This document shows, piece after piece, positions 16,917 through 26,368 of a DNA stretch of 64,000 nucleotides. Numbering within the stretch: the first letter of the stretch is position 1; the number at the start of each line of letters is the position of its first letter. The stretch is from Cellulophaga sp. F20128 (GTDB lineage Bacteria; Bacteroidota; Bacteroidia; Flavobacteriales; Flavobacteriaceae): assembly GCF_023015805.1 (NCBI RefSeq), contig NZ_JALKBA010000019.1, positions 1 through 64,000 of the forward strand, given 5' to 3'. The notes under the pieces are model-generated. The model did no database searches and was not told the DNA's origin. It saw only the letters and a program-made list of their open reading frames with translations. The translations under genes and the position numbers were made by a program.

Positions 16917-17711
16917 ATGAAAATGAAAAGACAAACCGTACTAGCTATTGCATTCGCATGTATTTCTACTTTAGGAATTGCGCAGGAAATTGAAACCACC
17001 TCAAAAGACCAAGACCAACAACCTTTAGAGTACCAAAACAAAAAAAATATAGTTAAATTAAGTTTAACAAGTTTGGCTTTTGGAAATTATCAATTTCAAT
17101 ATGAAAGAATTTTAAACAAAACTTTTTCTGTAGGTATATCTTATGCAACTATTCCTAAAGATGGGATCCCTTTTGGGAATACCATTAAAAATTTAGCGGA
17201 TGACGATCCAGATTTAATTAATATAATTGACAATGGTAACATAGGCTACACTAGTTTTACACCAGAAATACGTATTTACACTGGAAAAAAAGGATTTGGA
17301 AAAGGGTTTTATTTGGCTCCATTTTTTAGAGCCTCCAAATATACTTTTGATAATATAAGCTTTGAATACGATATAGACGGTGGCGGCACCGCGTCATTAA
17401 GTACAAACGGTACCCTAAAAGCAAATTCATTTGGGTTATTAATTGGATCTCAATTTAATTTAGGCAAAAGTATTGTTTTGGATTGGTGGATAATGGGTCC
17501 GCATTACGGAACAAGTGATGGAGATTTAACAGGTGTTTCATCAGAAACTTTATCTCAAACAGAACAAGATGCTTTACGAGATACTCTTAACGATATTGAC
17601 ATTCCACTTGTAGATATCGAAAATAATGTTAACGCAAATGGTGCTGAAATTCTAATTTCAGGACCTTGGGCAGGAGTACGTGCAGGTTTAAGCATCGGTT
17701 ACCGTTTCTAA
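16917..17711 (+). CDS. outer membrane beta-barrel protein (DUF3575-like)
   Basis: A 264-residue protein with a signal peptide (MKMKRQTVLAIAFACISTLGIAQ). The mature part begins with an acidic, Gln-rich stretch and then alternating beta strands: IVKLSLTSLAFGNYQFQYERILN, TFSVGISYATIP, FTPEIRIYTG, GFYLAPFFRASKY and a last strand AGLSIGYRF ending in Phe, the usual sorting signal of outer membrane barrels. It resembles Bacteroidota DUF3575-type barrels; its function is unknown. It stands alone on the plus strand, with a 14-bp palindrome AGGATAATTATCCT at 17732-17745 after its stop. Confidence 0.8.
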   Translation: MKMKRQTVLAIAFACISTLGIAQEIETTSKDQDQQPLEYQNKKNIVKLSLTSLAFGNYQFQYERILNKTFSVGISYATIPKDGIPFGNTIKNLADDDPDLINIIDNGNIGYTSFTPEIRIYTGKKGFGKGFYLAPFFRASKYTFDNISFEYDIDGGGTASLSTNGTLKANSFGLLIGSQFNLGKSIVLDWWIMGPHYGTSDGDLTGVSSETLSQTEQDALRDTLNDIDIPLVDIENNVNANGAEILISGPWAGVRAGLSIGYRF

Positions 17712-17744
17712 GCACATCCATTCTAAAAATTAGGATAATTATCC

Positions 17745-18398
17745 TTAAAAAAACTCAGCATACTGCAGTACCCGAAAATCAATTGTATTGAATTTCGGGT
17801 TTTTCCTTTTTAACAACTTATAAGTATCCATACTACCTATAGCCCTGTTGGCTGCTCCCGAGGGCGCCGTTAATGACACTGTTTTTATAATCCTATCATT
17901 TAGTTTAAAGGAATGGATACGAGGCACGCTATTGGAAACTTTATTGAGTTTCAGCTGATACTCTTTTAAATGATTTCTAAAAAAGTACTCTGGACCGTTT
18001 TTACTATTACCTCCTGTAAATAGGAGTGTATTTACATTTGGATAATTTTTTAAATACCCAATGAGATCCCTGAGGATGATGTTCTGCATTCCCAGATCTG
18101 AGGCATCAATTTTTGTGCGCTCTGCACTTGCGACGATATCACAAATTCCAATTTTTCGTTCCCTTAAAAAATCCTTTCGCTGTTGAATGGCGAAAGCTGT
18201 GGTTTCAAACCTGAGATTAAGGTTGAAAATTCTATCCAAAATTGGCCACAATTGACCGTCGCTACTACCATAACAAAAATCGACATCCCTCTCTTTTAGG
18301 TGACCACTAGTAAAGCGTGGTGGTGGCAAAGTACCTACAATAAGCTTTGTCGCTTCTGGATATAAAAAAGGTTGATAGGGATGGCTGTGATGGAACAA
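17745..18398 (-). CDS. uracil-DNA glycosylase superfamily protein
   Basis: A 217-residue protein fitting the UDG/Mug fold: the N-terminal motif LIVGTLPPPRF near 19-29 occupies the water-activating loop position, LLFTGGNSKNG lies on a central strand, and TAPSGAANRAIG near 180 matches the Mug-type NPSG-x-x-R loop that inserts into the DNA. Excision of uracil or a mismatched base is likely but the substrate is not shown. No ATG exists at the frame's start; TTG at 18398 is the best start, and upstream codons run back to the stop of the TPR gene, 33 bases away. Confidence 0.75.
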   Translation of the reverse strand: MFHHSHPYQPFLYPEATKLIVGTLPPPRFTSGHLKERDVDFCYGSSDGQLWPILDRIFNLNLRFETTAFAIQQRKDFLRERKIGICDIVASAERTKIDASDLGMQNIILRDLIGYLKNYPNVNTLLFTGGNSKNGPEYFFRNHLKEYQLKLNKVSNSVPRIHSFKLNDRIIKTVSLTAPSGAANRAIGSMDTYKLLKRKNPKFNTIDFRVLQYAEFF

Positions 18399-18431
18399 AT
18401 TAATTGTTGGTTGTTGGTTAAAGGTAAAAAA

Positions 18432-19160
18432 TCATTGCAATGCTATTAATTCTTCTTTTACATTTTTTAGTATGGCTCTTGTGGTATTCCGTGTTTGTTT
18501 TGTCATTTGTTCTGCCTCCAGCAGCATGTCATTTAATACACCTTTAGCTGCATCAATCTTAGTATGACGCCTATAAAACTGCGCCAACACCAAGCGTTCT
18601 TGATAATTACTAAAAGGAGCATCAAACTTTTGCAACAAAGTTTCTGCTATGGCAATCTCTCCTATTTTCTCCAAGGAAAGCCCATAAAAAAAGAGCGCTT
18701 TAGATTTTCTAAATTTGGTGTCGTTTTTAATTTTTTCGGCCCAAGCTATGGCTTCGTTAAATTGAGAAGTTTTGTAATACGCCTCCACCAATTTGGTTAT
18801 GGTATAAAAATCATTCTGAAAACCCTTATTCAAGGCTTCTCTGTAGTGTTCAATAGCTTTGTCATAGTGCTGAGATTCTAGGAATGCATCTGCAAGAGCC
18901 GTTTGATTTTCAAAGGTCTCTGCAAAATGAAATTTCTTTTCTAAATCCGTAATTTTCTTCGTCGGGTTTACAACGGTCATTACATTCTCCTGAACCTTAT
19001 GTACATCTGTTTTTTGATAAACCTGGGTAAACAAATACACAATACCTCCAAAAAGTGGGATAAAGAAAATTATAAAATACCAGTAATAATCGTTTCGTTT
19101 TGTATAACAATCGTAAATGCAATACGCCTGAAGAACAATGACAAAATAGTAATATAACAT
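18432..19160 (-). CDS. TPR protein with N-terminal membrane anchor (PLDc_N-like)
   Basis: A 242-residue protein. Residues 1-50 contain two membrane segments with YDCYTKRNDYYWYFIIFFIPLFGGIVYLF, resembling the PLDc_N anchor, followed by tetratricopeptide-like helices from about 85 to 230 (ALADAFLESQHYDKAIEHYREALNKG is a clear unit; AIAWAEKI and ETLLQKF follow). It probably scaffolds a partner on the cytoplasmic face. Homologous layouts occur widely in flavobacteria; no specific function is known. It precedes the UDG-like gene on the same strand. Confidence 0.82.
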   Translation of the reverse strand: MLYYYFVIVLQAYCIYDCYTKRNDYYWYFIIFFIPLFGGIVYLFTQVYQKTDVHKVQENVMTVVNPTKKITDLEKKFHFAETFENQTALADAFLESQHYDKAIEHYREALNKGFQNDFYTITKLVEAYYKTSQFNEAIAWAEKIKNDTKFRKSKALFFYGLSLEKIGEIAIAETLLQKFDAPFSNYQERLVLAQFYRRHTKIDAAKGVLNDMLLEAEQMTKQTRNTTRAILKNVKEELIALQ

Positions 19161-19214
19161 ATAAATAAATTATTAACGTTTTACTATACGAACAACCTTA
19201 CGGAAGACCCTTTT

Positions 19215-21758
19215 CTATGCTGAATTACGACTAGCATTAATATTACCATAAAGGGAACGTGTAACTATTTTCTCGTAAAGTTCTTTATATTCAGAATTCA
19301 TACCTATTTTTTGTAGTGCATATTGTTGAATAACCAAAAGCGGAAGTACTATATTCTCCCTAATTTTAATCGATTCTCTAGAAATATGTTCTTTTTCCAT
19401 CAAAATTTCCATTCCTGAAATCTCTAACAACATTTCTTTAGACAGGTCATATTCTTGCTTTAGAATTGTCCAAAACGCACCGTACTCAGCATCTTCTTTC
19501 ATATAGGAAGTAAGTTCAAAATAACATTTAGATAAGGCCATCATACTATTAGACATTAGTGCTCTAAAAATTGGTACATTTTCATACAACCCTTTTATTT
19601 CATCTATTCTACCTCGATCTTTCATTGTTTTAAGTGCTGTTCCCAATCCAAAATACCCAGGTACATTCTGTTTTAATTGACTCCAAGAGCCAACAAATGA
19701 AATTGCTCTAAGATCTGTTAGTTCTAATTTAGCTTTATTCCCCCGCTTTCCAGGCCTACTGCCAATATTTGCCTTTGTATAATACTTAAGGGTACTCATA
19801 TTTTCTAAATAGGACATAAACTTAGGGTGATGTTTTAAGTTGTCGTATTTTTCAAAACTTAATTCTGATAGTTCTTCTATTAATTTTCTTGACGCATCAG
19901 GAATGACATTCTTTTCTCCAAAAAGGTTATTTGACAAACCAGCTGTTAGCAACTGTTCGCAATTGTAAATAAATTGCTCCTTGGTACCGTACGTACTCGT
20001 AATTGTTTGTCCTTGAATTGTTAACTGAATTTCGTTATTAGCTATATCTTTTGTTTGAGCTGCGTAAAAGCGATGTGTTTTTCCGCCTCCACGTGCTGGT
20101 GGTCCACCTCGACCATCAAAAAATATTGCTTTAATAGTATGGTTAGCACATACTTTTGACAAACTTTCTTTAGTTTCGATAATAGACCAATTTGCTTTTA
20201 AATAGCCACCATCTTTTGTGCCATCAGAAAATCCAAGCATCATAGTTTGCGTTTCTGCCCTTTGCTTTACGTGTGCCCTATAGGCTGGCATACTAAACAA
20301 TTCTTGCATAATCTTCTCGGACCTATCCATTCCAATCATTGTTTCAAAAAGTGGAACAATATCAAAAGTAATGGCATCTGAATTCCAACCACACCATCTA
20401 AATAACCCATAAACAAAGAGCACTGAAAAAATGTCTTCAGAATTACTAATTACATACCTATTACAACCCTCTTCCCCATTCTTTTGCTGGATTTCCTTTA
20501 ATTGTGAAATATTTACAATAGTGTCTTTGATAATATCCTCATAATTATCAGCGTTTAATTTTAATTCTTTATGAAGTAAAATATCCACCAGGGTAGCTGT
20601 ATCAAGTTCAGACAAATCTTCTTTAATAATACCATTTTTTTGCAAAACAGCTGCTATAACCTTAGTGTGAATACTATGGTCTTGTCTAATATCTAAAGTT
20701 GCAAAATGTGTTTTAAAAATTTTAACCTTATCCATAAAGTAATCCAATTCCGTTAAATACAGTTTATGATACTTCGCAATTAAAATTTTTCTGATTTTTT
20801 CTAACGGACCTATAATATCAGTATATCCAACCTGCTTGGCTGGATTAAACATAGCTGCATATAGATTAGACCGTAACTCATTAATGAATATTTGTATATC
20901 TGTAAAAGTTAATTTTTTCTGCAATTTTTTTAAATCATTATAGTAACATTTCATTAACGTAATTCGCAACTCATCTGCTACCTTACTAGTAATATCAGCA
21001 GTTACAAAAGGGTTTCCATCTCGGTCTCCTCCAGGCCAGAAACCCAGTTTCATTATATTGTAATTTTCAAATTCTGAATTATTGATATTTCTTTTTAAAT
21101 ACGCATATAATTCTCCAACAGCTTCATAATAGACGTTACGTAAAATATAAATGATATTTTTTGCTTCATCCAAAGGTGTTGGTTTTTTAGAGTTTATAAG
21201 AGAAGTTAACCCTAATTGCTGCAAAGTCACATCAATATCATCAATTTTATTATCTAATATCAAGGTTCTCAGTTCTGAAATAATATCCAAGACTGCAGGT
21301 GTATAAAATTGTGTTGGATGAGCAGTTAAAACTAAACGAGCACTAAATGAAGACAATTGCTCAGAAATTTTATCCCAACTTTTATTCTTATCAACCAACT
21401 CAAAATAATCTTTAATCGTTAAGTTGTTACTATGTTTATATAATTTTGGAAATGCTGCATCTTCTACGCTATCATACAAAACCACTTGTCTCTCTACATA
21501 TTGAATAATGCGAAACATAAAATTAATACGTTCCTCTTCTGATGCAATATCCACATAATTTTGAAAAAAAGATTCTAATATTTCTTGCGGGCTTTTACCA
21601 GACTTTAGACCTTTTTGGCATTGATCTAGCATCAGTGGTATAACCATACCTACATTTTCAATATTCCGATACGGTAAGTTTAAAAATAGGCTATTGTATA
21701 CATTAAACTTATTATATACTGATTTTTTAAACTCCTCTAATCTTTGTAACTCCTTCAT
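19215..21758 (-). CDS. ppc: phosphoenolpyruvate carboxylase
   Basis: An 847-residue enzyme adding bicarbonate to PEP to form oxaloacetate. The catalytic His147 lies in LTAHPTQ, GGDRDGNPFV follows near 243, and SRPGKRG is in the C-terminal third. Two active-site blocks differ from the textbook enterobacterial enzyme: TAHPTQ in place of TAHPTE, and FDGRGGPPARGGGK in place of the FHGRGG-type loop. The length is near normal, so I regard it as a divergent subfamily rather than a decayed gene. It lies 43 bases after pyc on the same strand, likely one transcript. Confidence 0.93.
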   Translation of the reverse strand: MKELQRLEEFKKSVYNKFNVYNSLFLNLPYRNIENVGMVIPLMLDQCQKGLKSGKSPQEILESFFQNYVDIASEEERINFMFRIIQYVERQVVLYDSVEDAAFPKLYKHSNNLTIKDYFELVDKNKSWDKISEQLSSFSARLVLTAHPTQFYTPAVLDIISELRTLILDNKIDDIDVTLQQLGLTSLINSKKPTPLDEAKNIIYILRNVYYEAVGELYAYLKRNINNSEFENYNIMKLGFWPGGDRDGNPFVTADITSKVADELRITLMKCYYNDLKKLQKKLTFTDIQIFINELRSNLYAAMFNPAKQVGYTDIIGPLEKIRKILIAKYHKLYLTELDYFMDKVKIFKTHFATLDIRQDHSIHTKVIAAVLQKNGIIKEDLSELDTATLVDILLHKELKLNADNYEDIIKDTIVNISQLKEIQQKNGEEGCNRYVISNSEDIFSVLFVYGLFRWCGWNSDAITFDIVPLFETMIGMDRSEKIMQELFSMPAYRAHVKQRAETQTMMLGFSDGTKDGGYLKANWSIIETKESLSKVCANHTIKAIFFDGRGGPPARGGGKTHRFYAAQTKDIANNEIQLTIQGQTITSTYGTKEQFIYNCEQLLTAGLSNNLFGEKNVIPDASRKLIEELSELSFEKYDNLKHHPKFMSYLENMSTLKYYTKANIGSRPGKRGNKAKLELTDLRAISFVGSWSQLKQNVPGYFGLGTALKTMKDRGRIDEIKGLYENVPIFRALMSNSMMALSKCYFELTSYMKEDAEYGAFWTILKQEYDLSKEMLLEISGMEILMEKEHISRESIKIRENIVLPLLVIQQYALQKIGMNSEYKELYEKIVTRSLYGNINASRNSA

Positions 21759-21801
21759 ATACCCAGCTATTCTACTTTTAATTAAAAATCTTTTTTAAAA
21801 T

Positions 21802-24800
21802 TTATTTCAAAGTTAAGACCAAATCATCTGAGTTTACCAAAGACCCTCCTGCCAACTGTATTCTATCTACCACTCCCTCCGCAGTTGCCGTAACTGTTGT
21901 TTCCATCTTCATGGCTTCAATTACAAACAACGGCTGGTTCTTTTTAACTTCTTGTCCTTTCTTAACCAATACACTAGACAACAAGCCTTGTAAAGGAGCA
22001 CCAATTTCTTTAGGATTATCGGCATCCGCTTTAACATTTTCAGCCTTTATTACTTTAACAGAAGTATCTTTTACCATTACGTTACGCAATTGTCCGTTAA
22101 TTTTAAAATAGATACTTACATACCCATTTTCATCGGGTTCCCCTTTTAACATTAAGGAGATTAAAACATTTTTACCCTTATCTAGCTCTACAATAATTTC
22201 TTCCCCTATGTCCATACCATAAAAGAAATTTTTAGTTGGTATGTTCATTACATTACCATACTTAACATGGCTGTTATAGGCATCTGTAAATACCTTAGGA
22301 TACAATTTGTAAGACAAAAAGTCTGTAATTTCTAAATCTCTACCCATACCCTTGTTGAACTTGCGTTTAAAAGCCTTGAGTTCTTTCTCAAAATCAATGG
22401 GCTCTAAATGTGCATTGGGTCTTTCTGTATACGGTACTTGATCTTTTAAAATTAATTTTTGAAGTTCTTTTGGAAATCCTCCAACTGGCTGACCTAGATC
22501 TCCTTTAAAGAAGCTAATGACAGATTGAGGAAAGGAAATAGTATCCCCCTTTTCTAAAACATCCTTAACGGTTAAACTATTGCTAATCATATATTGCGCC
22601 ATATCACCCACAACTTTAGAACTTGGGGTTACTTTAACAATATCTCCAAATAACTGGTTTACCTCACCATACATTTTAGTAACCTCTGGGAATTTATCTT
22701 CCAAACCAAGTGCAATTGCTTGTCCTTTAAGGTTCGAATATTGTCCGCCTGGAATTTCATGACTATACACTTCTCCTGTTCCTGACTTAAGCCCAGATTC
22801 AAATGTATAATAGTAATTCCGTACTGTTTCCCAATAGTTGGAGTATTCTGCTAGCTTCTCCGTGTTTAGTTTATTTTCACGCTCGTGAAAACGCAACATT
22901 TCTACCACAGAGTTAAAATTAGGTTGTGATGTTAAACCTGATAATCCTCCAAGAGCAACATCAACCACATCTACACCTGCTTCTATTGCTTTTAAATACA
23001 TAGCCGCCTGAATGGAAGAGGTATCGTGGGTATGTAAGTGTATTGGGATGTTTATTTCTGATTTTAAGGCAGATATTAGCTCAAATGCTGCATTTGGCTT
23101 TAACAAACCTGCCATATCTTTTACACCTAAAATATGAGCCCCAGCATTTTCTATATCCTTGGCTAATTGAATATAATACTTTAGGTTGTATTTGGTCTTA
23201 TTAGGATCTAAAATATCACCAGTATAACAAATAGAACCTTCGGCCAAACCACCTGTTCTAGTACGAACATGTTCTATACAAGGTGCAATGGATTTCATCC
23301 AGTTGAGGGAATCAAAAATACGGAAAACATCTACTCCCGTTTCCCAAGATTTCTCTACAAATTTTTCGATTAGATTATCTGGATAGGCTGTATACCCCAC
23401 ACCATTAGAGCCACGAATAAGCATCTGCAACATCACATTAGGCATTGATTTGCGCAGCAATGCCAAACGCTCCCAAGGATTTTCTTGCAAAAAACGCAAG
23501 CAAACATCAAAGGTTGCACCTCCCCAAACTTCCATACTAAAAATTTCAGGGAAGTTTTTGGCATAGCCTTCAGACACTTTCAACATATCTATAGTACGCA
23601 TGCGGGTTGCCAACAAACTTTGGTGGCCGTCTCGCATTGTAGTGTCTGTAAAATGTACCTTTTTCTCATTTTTTAACCACGTTGAAAAACCTTCGGGACC
23701 TAATTCAGTTAATAAATCTTTAGTCCCTTTTGGGTACGAACTCATTTTCTCAAACGAAGGTACCTTTGGCTTAGAGAACACATGGTTTGAATCTTTCTTT
23801 TTAACATCTGGGTTACCATTAACAATAGTTTCTCCCAAATACCCAATTAATTTATTAGCACGGTTTCTTGGCTCTACAAACTCAAACAGCGAAGGTTCGT
23901 CCTTTATAAAATTTACCGTAACCTTACCATCTCTAAAAGTTTGATGTTTTAGAATATTATCTAAAAACGCCATATTGCTTTGTACACCTCTTATACGGAA
24001 CTCTGCCAATGCTCTACGCATCTTACGGCAAGCACCATCTAAAGTTCTACTTGTAGCAGAAACCTTAACCAACATAGAATCAAAGAAAGGTGAAATACTA
24101 ACGCCTTGATAAATACTACCTGCATCTAAACGAATACCAAAACCTGAAGCACTTCTATACGTAGTTACAACACCGTAATCTGGCTTAAAATCATTAGCAG
24201 GATCTTCTGTAGTGATTCTGCATTGCAATGCATACCCTGTTATTTTTACAGACTCTTGATCCTGTATTTTTATTTGTTTGTCTGCTAGTTTATAACCGCC
24301 AGCAATAAATAACTGTGCTTTTACCAAATCTATATTGGTAATCATTTCTGTAACGGTATGCTCAACTTGTATTCTAGGATTAACCTCGATAAAATAAATA
24401 CTGCCATCATCATCTACCAAAAACTCAACGGTACCTATATTATTATAATTTACCGCCTTACAAATATCTAATGCATATTTATACAAACTATCTCTTGTTT
24501 CTTGAGGCAACCCAATGGAAGGAGCAAATTCAATTACTTTTTGATAACGTCTTTGAACAGAGCAATCGCGCTCGTACAAATGCACCATATTGCCATGCAT
24601 ATCTGCGACAATCTGTACTTCTATATGTTTTGGATTTTCTACAAATTTTTCAAGAAAAACCGTATCGTCACCAAAGGCATTTAAGGATTCTCTTTTTGCT
24701 TCAGGAAATGCTTTTTCCAATTCCTCTTCTGTACGGATAACTCGCATCCCGCGACCACCACCACCCGATGCAGCTTTTAACATCAAGGGATAGCCTATTC

Positions 24801-25254
24801 TTTTCGCTTCAGTAATAGCAACTTCTAGGCTAGACAGATCTATATCACTACTTTGTATAATTGGAATATGATTGGCAACCGCAACTTCTTTAGCAGTAAT
24901 TTTATCACCCAGGGATTTTAATACTGATACTTTAGGCCCAACAAAAATAATATCATTATCCTCACATTTTTGTGCAAATTCTGCATTTTCTGACAAAAAC
25001 CCATACCCCGGATGTATGGCATCTACACCATTATCTTTTGCTACTTGTATTATAGCATCGATATTTAAATAGGGTTTTAATGGCTCATTGTCTTCCCCAA
25101 TTTGATAACATTCATCCGCCTTATATCTATGCAATGAATACCGATCTTCATAGGTGTATATACCAACAGTTTTAATGCCTATTTCTACACAAGCTCTAAA
25201 AATACGAATTGCAATTTCACCTCTGTTTGCTACTAAAACCTTATTAATTTTCAT
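21802..25254 (-). CDS. pyc: pyruvate carboxylase
   Basis: A 1150-residue single-chain biotin enzyme making oxaloacetate from pyruvate, bicarbonate and ATP. The order is biotin carboxylase (1-460; GYPLMLKAASGGGGRGMR, EVNPRIQVEHTVTE), carboxyltransferase (about 535-810; FTDTTMRDGHQSLLATRM, LHLHTHDTS-type metal site) and a C-terminal biotinyl domain with Lys1116 in EAMKME. The length matches the family. Start ATG is 25254, about 65 bases after a good promoter. It is the neighbour of ppc, and the biotin ligase birA is about 9 kb away. Confidence 0.97.
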   Translation of the reverse strand: MKINKVLVANRGEIAIRIFRACVEIGIKTVGIYTYEDRYSLHRYKADECYQIGEDNEPLKPYLNIDAIIQVAKDNGVDAIHPGYGFLSENAEFAQKCEDNDIIFVGPKVSVLKSLGDKITAKEVAVANHIPIIQSSDIDLSSLEVAITEAKRIGYPLMLKAASGGGGRGMRVIRTEEELEKAFPEAKRESLNAFGDDTVFLEKFVENPKHIEVQIVADMHGNMVHLYERDCSVQRRYQKVIEFAPSIGLPQETRDSLYKYALDICKAVNYNNIGTVEFLVDDDGSIYFIEVNPRIQVEHTVTEMITNIDLVKAQLFIAGGYKLADKQIKIQDQESVKITGYALQCRITTEDPANDFKPDYGVVTTYRSASGFGIRLDAGSIYQGVSISPFFDSMLVKVSATSRTLDGACRKMRRALAEFRIRGVQSNMAFLDNILKHQTFRDGKVTVNFIKDEPSLFEFVEPRNRANKLIGYLGETIVNGNPDVKKKDSNHVFSKPKVPSFEKMSSYPKGTKDLLTELGPEGFSTWLKNEKKVHFTDTTMRDGHQSLLATRMRTIDMLKVSEGYAKNFPEIFSMEVWGGATFDVCLRFLQENPWERLALLRKSMPNVMLQMLIRGSNGVGYTAYPDNLIEKFVEKSWETGVDVFRIFDSLNWMKSIAPCIEHVRTRTGGLAEGSICYTGDILDPNKTKYNLKYYIQLAKDIENAGAHILGVKDMAGLLKPNAAFELISALKSEINIPIHLHTHDTSSIQAAMYLKAIEAGVDVVDVALGGLSGLTSQPNFNSVVEMLRFHERENKLNTEKLAEYSNYWETVRNYYYTFESGLKSGTGEVYSHEIPGGQYSNLKGQAIALGLEDKFPEVTKMYGEVNQLFGDIVKVTPSSKVVGDMAQYMISNSLTVKDVLEKGDTISFPQSVISFFKGDLGQPVGGFPKELQKLILKDQVPYTERPNAHLEPIDFEKELKAFKRKFNKGMGRDLEITDFLSYKLYPKVFTDAYNSHVKYGNVMNIPTKNFFYGMDIGEEIIVELDKGKNVLISLMLKGEPDENGYVSIYFKINGQLRNVMVKDTSVKVIKAENVKADADNPKEIGAPLQGLLSSVLVKKGQEVKKNQPLFVIEAMKMETTVTATAEGVVDRIQLAGGSLVNSDDLVLTLK

Positions 25255-25318
25255 CTGTAGTAATTTGTTAGTTTTTTTTGCTAAAACAATAAAAGCAATA
25301 CTTTATATTCTAGATGCT

Positions 25319-25349
25319 CAAATGTACTCCATATAACTCTTTTTAACAA
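25319..25349 (-). promoter_or_regulatory. promoter of pyc-ppc (-33 TTG, -7 TACATTTG)
   Basis: On the minus strand TTG (25347-25349) is followed after 20 bases by TACATTTG (25319-25326), both matching the Bacteroidota promoter. It would give a 5' leader of about 60 bases. The rest of the 279-base gap between pyc and the THX gene shows no gene or RNA structure I can support. Confidence 0.6.
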
Positions 25350-25533
25350 TATTAAAACTTTACAAAATGCTACTATTTTGTATCAAGAATAACCCTTTAG
25401 CCACAAAAGCGTAACTATTCAATTCAGAAAATAGAATTCCAACAATTAATATTAATTATTTAAAACCAGAAAGAACACTAAAAATTAGATTTTTCTTTTA
25501 AAAAATCGTACTTTATTTAAAAAATTACAAAGC

Positions 25534-25662
25534 ATGGGAAAAGGAGATAAAAAATCTAAAAGAGGAAAAATAATTAATGGAACCTATGGCGCTAGAAGAA
25601 AGCGTAAATTAAAAAGGAAACCAACAATTGAAGAAAAGATTAATGTAGGAAAAAAGAAATAA
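25534..25662 (+). CDS. thx: 30S ribosomal protein THX
   Basis: A 42-residue, very basic protein beginning MGKGDKKSKRGKIINGTYGARRKRK, which matches the ribosomal protein THX (Thx/S31e-like) pattern found in Thermus and Bacteroidota. THX binds the head of the 30S subunit and stabilises 16S rRNA. The whole known core is within residues 1-25; the tail is Lys-rich. It is too short for many gene callers. The start is the ATG directly preceding the conserved GKGDKK. Confidence 0.9.
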   Translation: MGKGDKKSKRGKIINGTYGARRKRKLKRKPTIEEKINVGKKK

Positions 25663-25822
25663 AAACATTCCTTTCCAATTCATTAACAGGAGAAATACCA
25701 CCTTAACATTATAAATTAGCCGATACACCACGTATTCCAATTGGTTCACCACATTGGTTTTTATATGGTGTAAAAAAGTAGCATTTTAGCCACCCAAGTT
25801 TTACAAATCATTAACTTTTATT

Positions 25823-26368
25823 ATGCTAAAAAGCACTGTTTATCTGTCCTTCTTTTTTTTAACCACATTATTTTATACGAATTCCAATTGCGATAGCGCA
25901 TACTCCTCCAGTTCTTATGCTCTTAATTACGCGAAAAAAGCTTTAAAAGCAGATAATTTTGATCATCAGAAATACTATGCCGAAAAAAGTTTAATTGCCT
26001 TAGAAAAAACAAAGAAGCAGATGAAAGAGTGCGACTGCAAGGACGCCGTAAACGCAGTATTAAATGGCATTACGAATTTAGAAAAAGCGGCCACGCCTAA
26101 AGATTGGGATTTAGGCAGGCATTATTCAAAACTCGCCTTAAAAAATGTAGAAAACACAATCACAGCCTTGGACGCATTTACATTGAATTCCTCGGCCTCC
26201 GCTACCAATGAAGACATTTCTACCAATCAACAATTGCTAATATCAGAAGCTTCCGAATTAGAAAAAAAACGAATACGTCTTGATGAAGAGTTAAAAATTC
26301 TCCAAGAAAAAAGACGGCTTTTAGCTATAAAGATTACGGAGAATATTCAAAAACAAAGTCAGAATTAA
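25823..26368 (+). CDS. secreted hypothetical protein, helical
   Basis: A 181-residue protein with a signal-peptide-like start (MLKSTVYLSFFFLTTLFYTNSNCDS). The mature part is helical, with YALNYAKKALKADNFDHQKYYAEKSLIALEKTKKQMKECDCKDA and a second similar unit (DLGRHYSKLALKNVENTITAL), then a coiled coil at about 139-175 (SEASELEKKRIRLDEELKIL...). I recognise no function; the two helical units look like an internal repeat. Its stop overlaps the stop of the opposing lipoprotein gene in a shared TTAA. Confidence 0.75.
   Translation: MLKSTVYLSFFFLTTLFYTNSNCDSAYSSSSYALNYAKKALKADNFDHQKYYAEKSLIALEKTKKQMKECDCKDAVNAVLNGITNLEKAATPKDWDLGRHYSKLALKNVENTITALDAFTLNSSASATNEDISTNQQLLISEASELEKKRIRLDEELKILQEKRRLLAIKITENIQKQSQN

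Noticed and set aside
17732-17745. Palindrome AGGATAATTATCCT after the outer membrane protein gene as an operator.
   Set aside because: It lies between two convergent gene ends, overlapping the UDG-like stop, where an operator is unlikely; at most a weak hairpin.
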